This document shows, in pieces, positions 1 through 12,900 of a DNA stretch of 64,000 nucleotides. Position numbers and translations under genes: made by a program. The DNA lies in contig DASVQC010000044.1 in NCBI GenBank assembly GCA_036389335.1, positions 1 to 64,000 on the forward strand. The letters are read 5' to 3'. How positions within the stretch are numbered: position 1 is the first letter of the stretch; every line of letters begins with the position of its first letter. Origin of the DNA: JAIVGV01 sp036389335. Its GTDB lineage: Bacteria > Acidobacteriota > Blastocatellia > Pyrinomonadales > Pyrinomonadaceae. A model generated the notes under the pieces. That model made no database searches. It was not told where the DNA came from and saw only the letters and a program-made list of their open reading frames with translations.

Positions 1-1
1 C

Positions 2-1246
2 ATGGTACGCCGACCTGATGACACGTTGCGCTGCTCGTTCTGCGGCAAGTCGCAGAACGAGGTGAAGAAGCTCATTGCCGGTCCCACCGTCTACATCTGC
101 AACGAGTGCATCGACATCTGCAACGAGATCATCACGGACGACCAGCAGGCCGAGGCGGTCGCGAGTCGCCCGCCGCTCCCCAAGCCGAACGAGATCAAGT
201 CGTTCCTCGACGAGTACGTCATCGGCCAGGAGGAGACGAAGAAGCGCCTCGCCGTCGCCGTCTACCAGCACTACAAGAGGATCGAGCTGGCGCGCCGCCG
301 CAGTGAGGTCGAGATTCAGAAGTCGAACATCCTCCTGATCGGGCCCACGGGGACGGGCAAGACCCTGCTCGCGCAGACGCTCGCGCGCATGCTCTCGGTC
401 CCCTTCACCATCGTGGACGCGACGACCTTGACCGAGGCCGGCTACGTCGGCGAGGACGTGGAGAACATCATCCTCAAGCTCCTCCAAGCCGCCAACGGCG
501 ACGTGGAGCGCGCGCAGCAGGGCATCATCTACATCGACGAGGTCGATAAGATCTGCCGCAAGGACGAGAACCCCTCGATCACGCGCGACGTCTCGGGCGA
601 GGGCGTGCAGCAGGCGCTCTTGAAGATTCTGGAAGGCACGGTCGCCAACGTCCCGCCGCAGGGCGGCAGGAAGCACCCGCACCAGGAGTTCTTCCCCGTC
701 GACACGACGAACATCCTCTTCATCTGCGGCGGCGCGTTCGTCGGGCTGGAGAAGGGCGTGGCGAAGCGTCTGCGCAACAAGTCGTTCGGCTTCCGCGCCG
801 AGGTCAAGGGCGCGAGCGAGCGCTACGAGGAGGCGCTCGCGGCGGTGCAGCCGGAAGACCTGGTGAAGTACGGGCTGATCCCGGAGTTCGTCGGTCGCCT
901 CCCCGTCCACGGCGTCCTGCACGAACTGGACGAAGCCGCGCTCATGCGCATCCTCACCGAGCCGAAGAACGCGCTCGTCAAGCAGTACCAGAAAAAATTC
1001 GAGTACGACAACGTCAAGCTCCGCTTCACGGAGGACGCGCTGCGCTCCATCGCCAAGCAGGCGGTCGAGCGCAAGGTGGGCGCGCGCGGCCTGATGATGA
1101 TCCTCGAAGAGCTGCTGCTCGACGCGATGTACACGCTCCCCAGCCAGAAGCGCGTCAAGGAGTTCGTCATCACGAGCGAGATGGTCGAGCGCCGCCGCGC
1201 CGTGCCGGGCGAATCGCTCACCGGCGTTGACGACGCCGCCGCTTAA
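2..1246 (+). CDS. clpX: ATP-dependent Clp protease ATP-binding subunit ClpX
   Basis: ClpX is the AAA+ unfoldase that recognises tagged substrates in the cytoplasm and feeds them to the ClpP peptidase. The 414-residue product begins with the zinc-binding domain (C11, C14, C33, C36). It then shows Walker A GPTGTGKT at about 114-121, the GYVGE pore loop at about 147-151, Walker B IYIDEVDK near 176 and the GGRKHPHQ (RKH) loop. An SFGF segment sits where the ClpP-docking IGF loop is expected. Length is normal for the family. The ATG lies at the second base of the window, so its ribosome-binding site and any clpP partner upstream cannot be seen; the start fits family alignments. Identification is secure. 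Confidence 0.97.
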   Translation: MVRRPDDTLRCSFCGKSQNEVKKLIAGPTVYICNECIDICNEIITDDQQAEAVASRPPLPKPNEIKSFLDEYVIGQEETKKRLAVAVYQHYKRIELARRRSEVEIQKSNILLIGPTGTGKTLLAQTLARMLSVPFTIVDATTLTEAGYVGEDVENIILKLLQAANGDVERAQQGIIYIDEVDKICRKDENPSITRDVSGEGVQQALLKILEGTVANVPPQGGRKHPHQEFFPVDTTNILFICGGAFVGLEKGVAKRLRNKSFGFRAEVKGASERYEEALAAVQPEDLVKYGLIPEFVGRLPVHGVLHELDEAALMRILTEPKNALVKQYQKKFEYDNVKLRFTEDALRSIAKQAVERKVGARGLMMILEELLLDAMYTLPSQKRVKEFVITSEMVERRRAVPGESLTGVDDAAA

Positions 1247-1292
1247 ATTCTAAACAACTAAATACACGGGCTGACTCTGGGGTGGACTTGCG

Positions 1293-1703
1293 ATGAAGAA
1301 GTTTCTCTGGGCGGGGCTGCTCTGCGCGCTCGTCGCCGGCCCCGCGCCGCGCGGGGCCTTGGCGCAGAAGAAGAAGCCGGCGCGCGACGCGGGCCCCTGC
1401 CCCGAAGCCCACACGCAGTTGGACATGAACGAGTGCGCCGACCGGCAGTACCGAAGGGCCGACGCCGAGCTGAACCGCGCCTACCAGCAGTTGGTGCGGG
1501 CGTCGGGCGGCGCGGACGCGAAACTCAAGGCGGCGCAGCTCGCGTGGCTCAAGTTCCGCGACGCCGAGTGCGACTACGAGGCGGGCAGGTACGAGGGCGG
1601 CTCGATGAAGCCGATGGTCTACAGCTTCTGCCTCGCCGACGTGACGGGGGTGCGGACGAAGCAGTTGAGGGACATGCTGAAGGAGATAGAGGAGGAGAAG
1701 TGA
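1293..1703 (+). CDS. Secreted LprI/DUF1311-family protein
   Basis: This 136-residue protein opens with a clear signal peptide (MKKFLWAGLLCALVAG) and continues with the pattern of the LprI (DUF1311) family. That pattern is DMNECADRQYRRADAELN, then AQLAWLKFRDAECDYEA, then a GGSMKP segment and a late conserved cysteine. Four cysteines could form two disulphides. Members are periplasmic or lipid-anchored; some are described as lysozyme inhibitors, but the activity of this one is unknown. It lies 46 bases after clpX on the same strand and may be read through from it. It is convergent with the small gene that follows. Confidence 0.8.
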   Translation: MKKFLWAGLLCALVAGPAPRGALAQKKKPARDAGPCPEAHTQLDMNECADRQYRRADAELNRAYQQLVRASGGADAKLKAAQLAWLKFRDAECDYEAGRYEGGSMKPMVYSFCLADVTGVRTKQLRDMLKEIEEEK

Positions 1704-1725
1704 GCCGCGCGCGCGCGGGGGCGGC

Positions 1726-1965
1726 TTAACGCGAGGCCGGCAGATGCTCTTTTAACGCGGATCGCCACTCCCTAAAGTCGGCCCTGAGCGTCAGCATCTC
1801 GGCGCGCGTCTGGTTGGTCATGCTCTCGACACGATCAAGGCGAACCTCGACCTCTTCGCGGAAAGCGCGTATTTCGTCGCCGAGCGCGTTAACACGGTCG
1901 CCGACCGAGTTGATGCGTTCGAGGACGGTTTCCAAGGTGGGTTTGGTTTCTAAGCCGTCGTTCAT
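1726..1965 (-). CDS. Small coiled-coil protein, function unknown
   Basis: This 79-residue reading frame has no cysteine and almost no hydrophobic core. It carries a regular heptad pattern from about residue 10 to 70 (LERINSVGDRVNALGDEIRAF), typical of a parallel coiled coil. No family is recognised. It ends 23 bases from the convergent LprI-like gene and is read away from lon. Codon use resembles neighbouring genes, with GC-rich third positions except in the N-terminal part. Small coiled-coil proteins of this kind are common near Uma2-type or membrane genes, but no partner is evident here. Confidence 0.55.
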   Translation of the reverse strand: MNDGLETKPTLETVLERINSVGDRVNALGDEIRAFREEVEVRLDRVESMTNQTRAEMLTLRADFREWRSALKEHLPASR

Positions 1966-2060
1966 GACCTAAGACTACTCCGCGCGGGCCGGAGGGCTCA
2001 AGCAAAAACGTCGCGTTTGTCGCGGGAAATTGGTCAGTGGCGCGCCCGCGTTAAATGTTC

Positions 2061-2117
2061 TACAATTAAGTTTAGCCCGCTAGGGAGAGGCGAGCGCGTC
2101 CGCAGCGGCTCGCCTCT
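2061..2117 (+). promoter_or_regulatory. lon leader: -10-like TACAAT and 10-bp stem-loop
   Basis: A TACAAT at 2061-2066 resembles a sigma-70 -10 box, but no good -35 is seen at 17 bases. Just downstream, AGAGGCGAGC (2086-2095) pairs perfectly with GCTCGCCTCT (2108-2117) around a 12-base loop. It is not a CIRCE element. It could modulate lon mRNA stability or heat-dependent translation; this is inference. Confidence 0.4.
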
Positions 2118-2158
2118 TGGCTTAGGGAGTTTGAACGAGGGAAAGAAGTTGTAGTTCT

Positions 2159-4597
<2,439 letters not shown>

Positions 4598-4600
4598 AGC

Positions 4601-4683
4601 GAATGATGAATGCGCAATGATGAACGATGAATTAAAGGCGAGCTGCTTTCAGTTCATCGTTCATCATTCCGCATTCATCATTT
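4601..4683. repeat. Intergenic inverted repeat of ATGAACG/ATGAATG-type units
   Basis: Left arm 4601-4633 and right arm 4651-4683 are reverse complements over about 29 of 33 bases. Each arm is made of roughly 7-base units (GATGAAT, GATGAAC and variants). The element starts four bases after the lon stop codon and would form a long hairpin in the transcript, so it may act as a terminator or mRNA 3' stabiliser. A related ATGAACG element occurs at 48678-48758. Confidence 0.8.
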
Positions 4684-4876
4684 CCCCCCTTGCCTTCCCC
4701 GCCCCGCGCCTGTAAAGTGCGCTTTTCCGAATCAAGCCGACAGACCGACGCCGACGCGCGCCTGCTCGGGGGACGCGCGCCGCCTGATCATTTCCGCGTC
4801 AGTCAACGGGCCGGGGGGAGCGTCCGTCGGCAAATCACACGGCATCTTCGCCGCGAACTTTTTGAGGAGGGACGAG

Positions 4877-5338
4877 ATGAGTAAGGAGCACGAGAGCGCC
4901 GATCTGATTCTGAAACTCTACGACCTGCGCCGCGAGGCGGTCATGCGGCAGGCGCGCGACTGGTACTTCGGCTTCAACCCGGAGACCTTCGAGGAGGTGG
5001 TCGTGGCGGCGCGCGGCGACAAGAGCGCCTACTACCGCATGGTCACGAGCTACTGGGACATGGCCTGCTCGCTCGTCAACAACGGGGCCATCGACGAGCA
5101 GATGTTCGCCGACGCGAACGCCGAGCAGAATTTCGTCTTCGCCAAGATACAGCCCTTCATCGGGCAGATACGCGAGGCGACGAAGCAGCCCAACTACCTC
5201 GCCAACCTCGAAAAGTACGTGATGCGGCAGCCCGACATCGAGCAGCGTCTCGCGAGCATGCGCGCGATGGCGAAGGAGATGTCGGCGCGGCGGGCGGCGG
5301 CGGCGGGCGAGGCGCGCGAGGGGGCGGCGGGCGCGTGA
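4877..5338 (+). CDS. Conserved cytosolic protein of unknown function
   Basis: The 153-residue product is soluble and mostly helical. It has many aromatic residues in the first half (ARDWYFGFNPETFEEV, YYRMVTSYWDMAC) and an Ala/Arg-rich tail after about 135. I do not recognise a named family. The ATG at 4877 is chosen because a strong GAGGAGGG ribosome-binding site lies just upstream; an in-frame TTG at 4862 lies in front of that site. The gene is 58 bases upstream of engB and on the same strand, so the two probably share a transcript, but this gives no firm hint to function. Confidence 0.75.
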   Translation: MSKEHESADLILKLYDLRREAVMRQARDWYFGFNPETFEEVVVAARGDKSAYYRMVTSYWDMACSLVNNGAIDEQMFADANAEQNFVFAKIQPFIGQIREATKQPNYLANLEKYVMRQPDIEQRLASMRAMAKEMSARRAAAAGEAREGAAGA

Positions 5339-5396
5339 GGGGGCGCGGCGCTCAAGTTGGACGCGCCGCCGCCCGCCGGCCGTCGCCTTGGTCGGG

Positions 5397-5999
5397 ATGA
5401 AGATTTCGAGCGTCGAGTTCGTCAAGAGCGCGTTCGAGGAGAGCCACTGGGTGCGCGGCTCGCTGCCGGAGGTGGCCTTCCTCGGTCGCTCGAACGTGGG
5501 GAAGTCGAGTTTGCTCAACTCGCTGCTCGGCGTCAAAGGGCTGGCGCGCACCAGCTCGACGCCGGGGCGGACGCAGTCGATCAATTTCTTCCTGGTCAAC
5601 CGGCAGTTCCACTTCGTCGATCTGCCGGGCTACGGGTACGCGCGCGTCTCGAAGACGGTGCGGGAGTCGTGGGGCGAGATCGTGACGGCGTACCTTGCCA
5701 AGCGCGAGCGGCTTGTGTTATCAATTCACCTCGTTGATTCGCGTCACGACCCCACTAAATCGGATTTGCAACTGAGCGAATGGCTGACCGCCCACGCCAA
5801 GCCGCGTCTGGTGGTCGCCACGAAAGCCGACAAGCTCTCGCGCAACGAGTTGCAAAAAAACCTGCACCGTGCACGCGAAGTTTTAGGCGCTACCGGCGCG
5901 GTCGAGGTCGTCGCGTTCTCGGCCCTGACGGGCGCGGGTCGCGAGCAAGTGTGGCGCGCGATCTCGGATGCCCTGACCGTCTCACCACCCCCCTTGTGA
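5397..5999 (+). CDS. engB: Ribosome biogenesis GTP-binding protein EngB (YsxC/YihA)
   Basis: EngB is an essential small GTPase needed for late assembly of the large ribosomal subunit. The 200-residue product shows all G motifs: G1 GRSNVGKSS at about 30-38, the G2 threonine in SSTPGRTQ, G3 DLPGYG, G4 TKAD and G5 FSALTG. The ATG at 5397 is preferred; an in-frame TTG nine bases upstream would add three residues. The middle of the gene (about 5700-5880) uses more AT-rich codons than its flanks, without interrupting the fold. It follows the unknown gene at 4877 and ends the short operon. Confidence 0.95.
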   Translation: MKISSVEFVKSAFEESHWVRGSLPEVAFLGRSNVGKSSLLNSLLGVKGLARTSSTPGRTQSINFFLVNRQFHFVDLPGYGYARVSKTVRESWGEIVTAYLAKRERLVLSIHLVDSRHDPTKSDLQLSEWLTAHAKPRLVVATKADKLSRNELQKNLHRAREVLGATGAVEVVAFSALTGAGREQVWRAISDALTVSPPPL

Positions 6000-6367
6000 A
6001 AATTTACCGGGGCGACACGCGGGGCGCGGGCGGCATCAAAGGGTTCGATCCCGATACCACCCCCGACGACGGAAGCCGGATTCAGACGGACGGACGTTTA
6101 AGTAGCTTTCGCTCCCCCCTCGCAAACGACCGCCAGGAAAAATCGCCGCACTTTAGCGCCGCGCTTTTTTGCGGCGCGCCCGAGGCATCAATCCCTGAGA
6201 CAGATTAATCGTTCGGCGCGGCACGCGAGGTGCCGAATTTCATCACTTTGAAAGTTAAACGACACGGGTTGAAGACAACTCGTCGTTAGTAAGGACACAC
6301 CACAAGGACACACCACGACGACCGCGTGCGCGCCCTCCGAGCGCGGCGCACGGCTGAAGAGAAAGTA
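6000..6367. other. Long leader before rho, with a terminator-like hairpin
   Basis: No convincing gene is seen in these 368 bases. GCGCCGC (6156-6162) and GCGGCGC (6171-6177) enclose a T-rich loop, which could end the engB transcript. A direct repeat of AAGGACACACCAC lies at about 6288-6315. Long leaders upstream of rho are commonly used for autoregulation by Rho-dependent termination; that reading here is inference. Confidence 0.45.
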
Positions 6368-7774
<1,407 letters not shown>

Positions 7775-7776
7775 AA

Positions 7777-7869
7777 GCCGTGACGAGTGGCGGGCGACAG
7801 GTGACAAGTAAGAAACCCGGAAACGGCTTTTACCTGTCACCTGTCGCGGTTTACCCGCCACGGCTTTTT
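7777..7869 (+). terminator. Long rho terminator built on a GACAGGT inverted repeat
   Basis: The sequence from AGCCGTG just after the rho stop pairs with CACGGCT before a T5 run. Inside this, GCGACAGGTGACA pairs with TGTCACCTGTCGC. It has the form of an intrinsic terminator, but its arms show the same 7-base repeat architecture (GACAGGT, GACAAGT) as other intergenic elements of the window. Confidence 0.75.
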
Positions 7870-7877
7870 CGCGTTTC

Positions 7878-7907
7878 TTGACAAAGCCGCGCGCGCCTTT
7901 GCATAGT
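7878..7907 (+). promoter_or_regulatory. Sigma-70-type promoter for glgA
   Basis: A perfect TTGACA (7878-7883) is followed 18 bases later by CATAGT (7902-7907), with an alternative TAGTAT at 7904-7909. Transcription would start near 7915, giving a leader of about 65 bases before glgA. It directly follows the rho terminator. Confidence 0.6.
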
Positions 7908-7980
7908 ATGTCTTCCCTTATGTCGCGCAGTTTGAGTTGAGCGGTCGGGGCGTCTCGGGCGGACGCCGGGGTGACGGACT

Positions 7981-9411
7981 TTGCGCGTCGCGATCCTGAC
8001 ATCGGAGGCCGTGCCGTTCGCCAAGACGGGCGGCTTGGGCGACGTGGCGGGGGCGCTGCCGAAGGCCCTGCGCGCCGCGGCGGACGTGGACGCGAGCCTC
8101 GTCCTGCCGCTCTACCAGCAGACCGACCGCGCGCTCCTGCGCGAGCAGATCATTGACAACTTGGAAGTGGAGTGGGGCGGCGAGCGGCGCCGCGCCTCGG
8201 TCTGGTACAGCGAGGCGGCGGGCGCGCCCGCGTTTTTGATCGACGCGCCGCACTACTTCGCGCGCCCGGGCCTGTACGGCCACGCGGACGATCACCGGCG
8301 CTTCGCCTTCTTCTCGCGCGCCGCGCTGGAGCTGTTGAAGCGGCTCGGCTCTCCGCCCGACGTGGTGCACGGCAACGACTGGCAGAGCGGCTTCGCGGTG
8401 GCCGAGCTGCACTCGCGCCGCGCCGCCGATCCCTTCTTCGCGCGCGCGCGCACGCTGCTCTCGATCCACAACCTCGCCTATCAGGGCGCGTTCGACCCGG
8501 CGGACCTCGGCTGGATGGGCTTCACGCGCCGCGAGACGCGCGACGCCTTCGCGCACGAGGGCGCGGCGGTCGCGCTCAAGGCGGGCCTGATGCTCGCCGA
8601 CGCGCTCTCGACCGTCAGCCGGCGCTACGCCGAGGAGATTCAGACGCCCGAGCAGGGCTACGGCCTCGACTGGCTGCTGCGGATGCGCCGCGAGCGCCTC
8701 GTCGGCATCACGAACGGCGTCGATTACGACGTGTGGAACCCCGAGACCGACCCGCACACGGCGGCGCACTTCTCGGCGGACGACACGGCGGGCAAGCGAG
8801 AGTGCAAGCTCGATCTCCTGCGCCGCTTCGGGCTGCCCGAGGAGCCCGATCGGCCCGTCGTCGCCGTTATCTCGCGGCTCGTCGCGCAGAAGGGCTACGA
8901 TCTCGTCCGTCAGGCGGCGGGGAAGATTTTGGAGGCCGGCGCGTTCTTCATCGCGCTCGGCGCGGGCGCGGAAGAGTACGAAGATTTTTTACAGTCGCTG
9001 CACGACCGCGCGCCGCACCGCGTCGGCGTCTACGTCGGCTACGCGGGCGAGCCGCTGGCGCACCAGATCGAGGCGGGCGCGGACATCTTTCTCATGCCCT
9101 CGCAGTACGAGCCGTGCGGCTTGAACCAGATGTACTCGATGCGCTACGGGACGGTTCCGGTCGTGCGCGCGACGGGGGGCCTGGACGACACGGTCGAGAA
9201 CTTCGACCGCGCGCGGGGCACCGGAAACGGCTTCAAGTTCATCCGATACAGCGCCGACTCGCTGCTCGGCAGCCTCTACGAGGCGCTCTACTGCTACGCC
9301 GAGCCCGAAGTGTGGCAAACGGTCCAGCGGAACGGGATGCGCGCGGACAATTCGTGGGCGGCGGCGGCGCGGCGCTACGTCGATGTCTACCGCGCCGTGA
9401 CGAGAATGTGA
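7981..9411 (+). CDS. glgA: Glycogen synthase (ADP-glucose type, GT5)
   Basis: GlgA extends alpha-1,4-glucan chains from ADP-glucose during glycogen storage. The 476-residue product has the GT5 hallmark KTGGLGDVAG at about 15-24. It also has VVHGNDWQSG, SIHNLAYQG, ITNGVDYDVWNPETD and the C-terminal nucleotide-sugar site MPSQYEPCGLNQMYSMRYG. The start is a TTG at 7981, chosen because the protein begins right at the conserved VAILTSE strand and no in-frame ATG or GTG is placed better. A good promoter lies about 75 bases upstream. No other glg genes are in the window, so the pathway must be encoded elsewhere. Confidence 0.95.
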   Translation: MRVAILTSEAVPFAKTGGLGDVAGALPKALRAAADVDASLVLPLYQQTDRALLREQIIDNLEVEWGGERRRASVWYSEAAGAPAFLIDAPHYFARPGLYGHADDHRRFAFFSRAALELLKRLGSPPDVVHGNDWQSGFAVAELHSRRAADPFFARARTLLSIHNLAYQGAFDPADLGWMGFTRRETRDAFAHEGAAVALKAGLMLADALSTVSRRYAEEIQTPEQGYGLDWLLRMRRERLVGITNGVDYDVWNPETDPHTAAHFSADDTAGKRECKLDLLRRFGLPEEPDRPVVAVISRLVAQKGYDLVRQAAGKILEAGAFFIALGAGAEEYEDFLQSLHDRAPHRVGVYVGYAGEPLAHQIEAGADIFLMPSQYEPCGLNQMYSMRYGTVPVVRATGGLDDTVENFDRARGTGNGFKFIRYSADSLLGSLYEALYCYAEPEVWQTVQRNGMRADNSWAAAARRYVDVYRAVTRM

Positions 9412-9512
9412 GGCGCGCGCGACGACCCGGCGGCGCGACGGAAGCAACGCCGCCGCATCTAATCAACAGGGGCGGGTGACGGGATTTATTTCAGACAAGG
9501 AGACAAACGGGC

Positions 9513-9872
9513 ATGAGTGAATATGTCAACGAGGTGAGCGATCAGAATTTCGACAAGGATGTTCTTCAGTCGGAGAAGCCCGTGCTGGTGGACTTCTGGG
9601 CGCAGTGGTGCGCGCCGTGCCGGATGCTCGCGCCGACCGTCGAGGCGGTGGCGGAGAAGTATCAGGGCAAGGCGGCGGTCGTCAAGCTCAACGTGGACGA
9701 CAACCCGTTCGTCTCGCAGAAGTACGGCATCAAGGGCATCCCGACGCTGATCCTCTTCAAGGGCGGCAAGGAGGAGGAGCGCGTGGTGGGCGCGACCTCG
9801 AAGGAGGCCATCGCGCGGATGCTCGACAAGCACGTCGCCGCCGCCACCACGAGCGGCGTCGCCGGAGCCTGA
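9513..9872 (+). CDS. trxA: Thioredoxin with WCAPC active site
   Basis: This 119-residue cytoplasmic thioredoxin reduces disulphides using C33 and C36. The active site reads WCAPC rather than the usual WCGPC. The rest of the fold is standard: buried D27 in VLVDFWA, KLNVDDNP, and the cis-proline in GIKGIPTLILFKGG. It has no signal peptide. An AAGGAGA ribosome-binding site lies a few bases before the ATG. An Ala/Thr-rich tail of about 12 residues exceeds the usual 105-110 residue length. The Gly-to-Ala change is seen in other bacterial thioredoxins and may shift redox potential. Confidence 0.93.
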   Translation: MSEYVNEVSDQNFDKDVLQSEKPVLVDFWAQWCAPCRMLAPTVEAVAEKYQGKAAVVKLNVDDNPFVSQKYGIKGIPTLILFKGGKEEERVVGATSKEAIARMLDKHVAAATTSGVAGA

Positions 9873-9999
9873 CACTTCCGGTGTCGAAACGGCACAGGGC
9901 GCGCCCGCGGTTGGGGCGCGCCCCGCGTGCCGCGCTCGTGGCCCCCGCAGCTTTTTTCCACTTTGACGCCGCTCCCGAGCGCCGAGTCCGAAAGCCGCG

Positions 10000-10422
10000 A
10001 TGAAACCAACCGCACACGGTCGCGCCGCCGCGCCGCGCAACACGAGCGCGCGGCGCGCCTTCGAGGAGCGGCTCGCCGCCGCCAAGCGCCTGCGCGCCGT
10101 CGAGGACGCGCGCTTCCGCGCGAGGCAGGCGCAGGGCAAGCTCCGCCGCTTCGTCAGCATCAACTTCCGCAAGGAAGAGGTCGTCGCGCAGATCGCCCTC
10201 CGGCGCGGCGACTGCAACCGCTGCGGCGCGTGCTGCGAGATACTCTTCAAGTGCCCGTTCCTGAAGAAGCACGGCGACGGCACTTCGACCTGCGGCATCT
10301 ACGAGGATCGCCCCAACCAGTGCCGCCTCTTCCCGCTCGAACAGCGCGACCTCGCCGAGGTGCGCGGCTCGTGCAGCTACTACTTCATCGAAAAGCCGAT
10401 CAAGCTGGAACGGGCGAGCTAG
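10000..10422 (+). CDS. YkgJ-family cysteine-cluster protein
   Basis: This 140-residue protein has a basic helical N-terminal half. Its C-terminal half carries the YkgJ (UPF0153) cysteine pattern, with NRCGACCE, a further cysteine in KCPF, TCGIYEDRPNQCRLFP and GSCSYYF. The cysteines probably bind zinc or an Fe-S cluster; the biochemical role of the family is not established. It lies between trxA and purA on the same strand, with 127 bases before it and a TTAGCTG inverted-repeat element after it. It could be cotranscribed with trxA, which would fit a metal or redox role, but this is inference. Confidence 0.85.
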   Translation: MKPTAHGRAAAPRNTSARRAFEERLAAAKRLRAVEDARFRARQAQGKLRRFVSINFRKEEVVAQIALRRGDCNRCGACCEILFKCPFLKKHGDGTSTCGIYEDRPNQCRLFPLEQRDLAEVRGSCSYYFIEKPIKLERAS

Positions 10423-10427
10423 AAGGG

Positions 10428-10512
10428 CTGTTAGCCATTAGCTGTTAGTTTTTAGCCAAACCTCAACGGCGCGGCTTTCTGGCTAAGAGCTAACAGCTAA
10501 CAGCTAACAGCT
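10428..10512. repeat. TTAGCTG inverted-repeat element abutting the purA start
   Basis: The left arm (10428-10460) and right arm (10480-10512) are imperfect reverse complements built of TTAGCTG/CAGCTAA heptamers, with a 19-base loop. The right arm contains three tandem copies of GCTAACA and runs directly into the purA ATG. No separate Shine-Dalgarno sequence is visible, so the purA initiation region would lie in a hairpin. Confidence 0.85.
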
Positions 10513-11832
<1,320 letters not shown>

Positions 11833-11889
11833 TCCGCTTGCGGCCCCGAGTGCGCGCGCGTAGAATGCACTTCGCTTTTGAGCTTCACC

Positions 11890-11962
11890 GGGCCGGTAGC
11901 TCAGTTGGTAGAGCAGCTGGCTTTTAACCAGCGGGTCACAGGTTCGAGTCCTGTCCGGCTCA
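11890..11962 (+). tRNA. tRNA-Lys (TTT anticodon)
   Basis: The 73 bases fold into a full cloverleaf. Acceptor GGGCCGG pairs with CCGGCTC (one G-T pair), with a D arm GCTC/GAGC, an anticodon stem GCTGG/CCAGC enclosing CTTTTAA, and a T arm with GGTTCGAGTCC. The anticodon TTT reads lysine codons. The CCA end is not encoded. A 30-base near copy of its 3' half lies at 12777-12806. Confidence 0.95.
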
Positions 11963-11974
11963 TCAATACGCACG

Positions 11975-12013
11975 AACGCGAGAGGGGCGACATTCAGTCG
12001 CCCCTCTCGCGTT
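11975..12013 (+). terminator. 17-bp perfect stem-loop after tRNA-Lys
   Basis: AACGCGAGAGGGGCGAC (11975-11991) pairs perfectly with its complement at 11997-12013 around the loop ATTCA. There is no T-run, but stability and position suggest the 3' end of the purA/tRNA transcript. Confidence 0.7.
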
Positions 12014-12116
12014 AATCGCCCTCACGCCGTTAAGAACGACCCAATCGCAGCCGGAAGCGAGAGATGTATAATGGCGTGTCGCCGTGAGTCTTCGAGACGG
12101 CGGCAGGAGCAACGTC

Positions 12117-12722
12117 ATGTCAACGCAACCGGGTCGCCGTTACACGCTGGAAGAATACTTCGCGCTCGAACTCGCTTCCGAAGAGAAGTATGAGTATTTC
12201 GACGGTGAGGTCTTCGCCATGAGCGGGGGAAGTCGCGATCACGAACAGATCGTCGCCAACCTTCTCGTCACGCTGCGAAACGCGTTACGCGGGCGGGAGT
12301 GCCGCGTTTATCCGTCTAACCTGCGCGTTACAGTTCCGAGCCAGCCGCCCTACCGCTACCCTGATCTGACGGCGCTGTGCGACGCCCCGCGCTTCGAGAA
12401 GATCGGCGGCGTCGACGCGCTCGTCAACCCGACTTTGATCGTCGAAGTACTCTCGCCGACGACCGAGGCTTACGACCGAGGCGACAAGTTCACGCACTAC
12501 AAATCAATCGGGAGCTTCGCGAAGTATCTTTTAGTCGCGCAGCACCGCCCGCACGTCACGCATTACGTTAAGGGGGGTGACGGGGCTTGGAAGTATGAAG
12601 AGCTTAACGACCTGAATGAATCGCTGCGGCTTGAGACGCTCGATTGCCGTCTGGCGCTCGGCGACATTTACGAAGGCGTGGAATTTCCGCCGCTGCCGCC
12701 CCCGCCGCTCGAAAGGGCGTAG
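12117..12722 (+). CDS. Uma2-family (DUF820) putative nuclease
   Basis: The 201-residue product has the Uma2 pattern: N-terminal YTLEEYFALE, KYEYFDGEVFAMSGGS, then the PD-(D/E)XK-like core YPDLTALCD and LIVEVLSPTTEAYDRGDKFTHY with its conserved V-E-V and K. Such proteins are expanded in cyanobacteria and acidobacteria, and their role is unproven. The ATG at 12117 is chosen for the AGGAG nine bases upstream; a TATAAT at 12066 may be its -10. The gene sits between tRNA-Lys and the partial tRNA-Lys copy, just left of the cassette array. It is therefore likely part of the accessory island, but no cassette start (GTTRRRY) precedes it. Confidence 0.85.
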   Translation: MSTQPGRRYTLEEYFALELASEEKYEYFDGEVFAMSGGSRDHEQIVANLLVTLRNALRGRECRVYPSNLRVTVPSQPPYRYPDLTALCDAPRFEKIGGVDALVNPTLIVEVLSPTTEAYDRGDKFTHYKSIGSFAKYLLVAQHRPHVTHYVKGGDGAWKYEELNDLNESLRLETLDCRLALGDIYEGVEFPPLPPPPLERA

Positions 12723-12763
12723 CGCTCCAGTGAGCGTACCACCCTCCGGCGGTCGGACAGGCC

Positions 12764-12891
12764 GTCTAACAACTAACTTTTAACCGGCGGGTCAAGGTTC
12801 GAGTCCAATTATGTAGTTATGCCGAACGATTCGGCTTTACACGCCCCATTACGGAGTTATGCCGATACCTTCGGCATAATATGCGTTAGAT
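12764..12891 (+). other. Left boundary of the cassette array with paired hairpins
   Basis: The sequence begins with GTCTAAC (12764) and ends with GTTAGAT (12885-12891), the left end of cassette A. The L arms expected of an attC do not pair. Instead two small hairpins, GCCGAA-CGA-TTCGGC (12821-12835) and TATGCCGA-TACCT-TCGGCATA (12858-12878), sit in a 40-base direct repeat that starts AGTTATGCCGA. It may be a decayed attC or an attI-like insertion point. Confidence 0.45.
12777..12806 (+). repeat. Partial copy of the tRNA-Lys 3' half
   Basis: The sequence from CTTTTAACC to GAGTCC matches tRNA-Lys bases 11921-11951 at all but two positions: one A-to-G change and one missing C. It covers the anticodon loop through the T arm and has no 5' half. 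Such fragments are often left when an element integrates at a tRNA gene, so the copy may mark an old attachment-site duplication. Confidence 0.7.
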
Positions 12892-12900
12892 TGCTGTTGA

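Noticed and set aside
10428..10512. CRISPR or transposon terminal repeats at the TTAGCTG elements
   Set aside because: There are no spacers, no transposase and no target-site duplication; the units are tandem heptamers in inverted arms.
12084..12722. Uma2 gene as an additional cassette of the array
   Set aside because: No GTTRRRY core precedes it and the following GTCTAAC does not sit in a foldable attC, so it is treated as flanking island DNA.
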